A stretch of DNA of 64,000 nt from the NCBI RefSeq assembly GCF_018812025.1, contig NC_063049.1:14837734-14901733 (forward strand). Direction: 5' to 3'. Of the stretch, positions 63,792 to 64,000 are shown in pieces. The first letter of the stretch is position 1. Every line of letters starts with the position of its first letter. The notes under the pieces are model-generated. The model worked only from the letters and a program-made list of their open reading frames with translations. It had not been told where the DNA came from and made no database searches. Source of the DNA: Megalobrama amblycephala (taxonomy: Eukaryota > Chordata > Actinopteri > Cypriniformes > Xenocyprididae). The translations under genes and the position numbers were made by a program.

Positions 63792-64000
63792 GAGTGATTT
63801 TGGCATTGCTAGCAAATGCTTTACCAGCTATAGGAACACATTAAAAAAAGCTTTAGGTGTATTTTGTGTATTTTTTTTATTTTTCTAAATCAACATATGA
63901 TTTACACAATAGAAAATAATAATAAAATAAATATGTTTCCCTATCCATGTGTACTAAGAATGTGAAAAACTAAATATACCATAAATAAAAATGTTAAAGA
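63792..64000. other. No feature seen
   Basis: AT-rich flank to the window edge. Confidence 0.4.

Overview
The window is vertebrate nuclear DNA: AT-rich, intron-bearing genes with GT-AG sites, and a dense layer of transposable elements. The mixture of repeats (TTAA-flanked elements, long foldback MITEs, EnSpm/CACTA, DIRS, Penelope, L2 and L1-like LINEs, hAT, Tc1, pogo and Gypsy) together with a fish-type BTLA gene points to a teleost, most likely a cyprinid. The species assignment rests on recalled repeat families and was not tested.

Layout. 1-9.5 kb holds short DNA transposons and one orphan nectin-like Ig exon. 9.5-16 kb is an L2-like LINE remnant next to a minus-strand Gypsy element whose reverse transcriptase is split by a complete Gag-only LTR retrotransposon (element A, 11736-14430, exact 5-bp target duplication). 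16-23 kb holds DIRS, hAT and L1-like remnants plus a solo LTR of the same Gag-only family. 25-36 kb is a Penelope-like element broken by a 9.6-kb EnSpm/CACTA transposon (26334-35935) that still carries two open genes on the minus strand: an 891-codon zinc-finger transposase and a five-exon, 532-codon SAM-like protein. 37-43 kb holds pogo and Tc1 remnants. 45-57 kb is the host-gene part: two tandem BTLA-like inhibitory receptor genes, the first open and the second broken. 57.9-59.1 kb is a TTAA element with a THAP domain. 60.3-63.8 kb is a second, very young Gag-only LTR element (element B) with identical LTRs.

How the parts work together. The EnSpm element looks built like maize En/Spm: a leader at one end can splice either to the transposase exon or past it to the accessory-protein exons, and the transposase stop codon is itself the accessory gene's splice acceptor. 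The Gag-only LTR family has no pol and must borrow enzymes. Each of its five LTR copies here carries a full match to the classical CTCF consensus. The BTLA pair shares a proximal promoter with an interferon-response-like site and a TATA-like box. The second copy has a stop codon inside its Ig domain and has lost the distal tyrosine motif.
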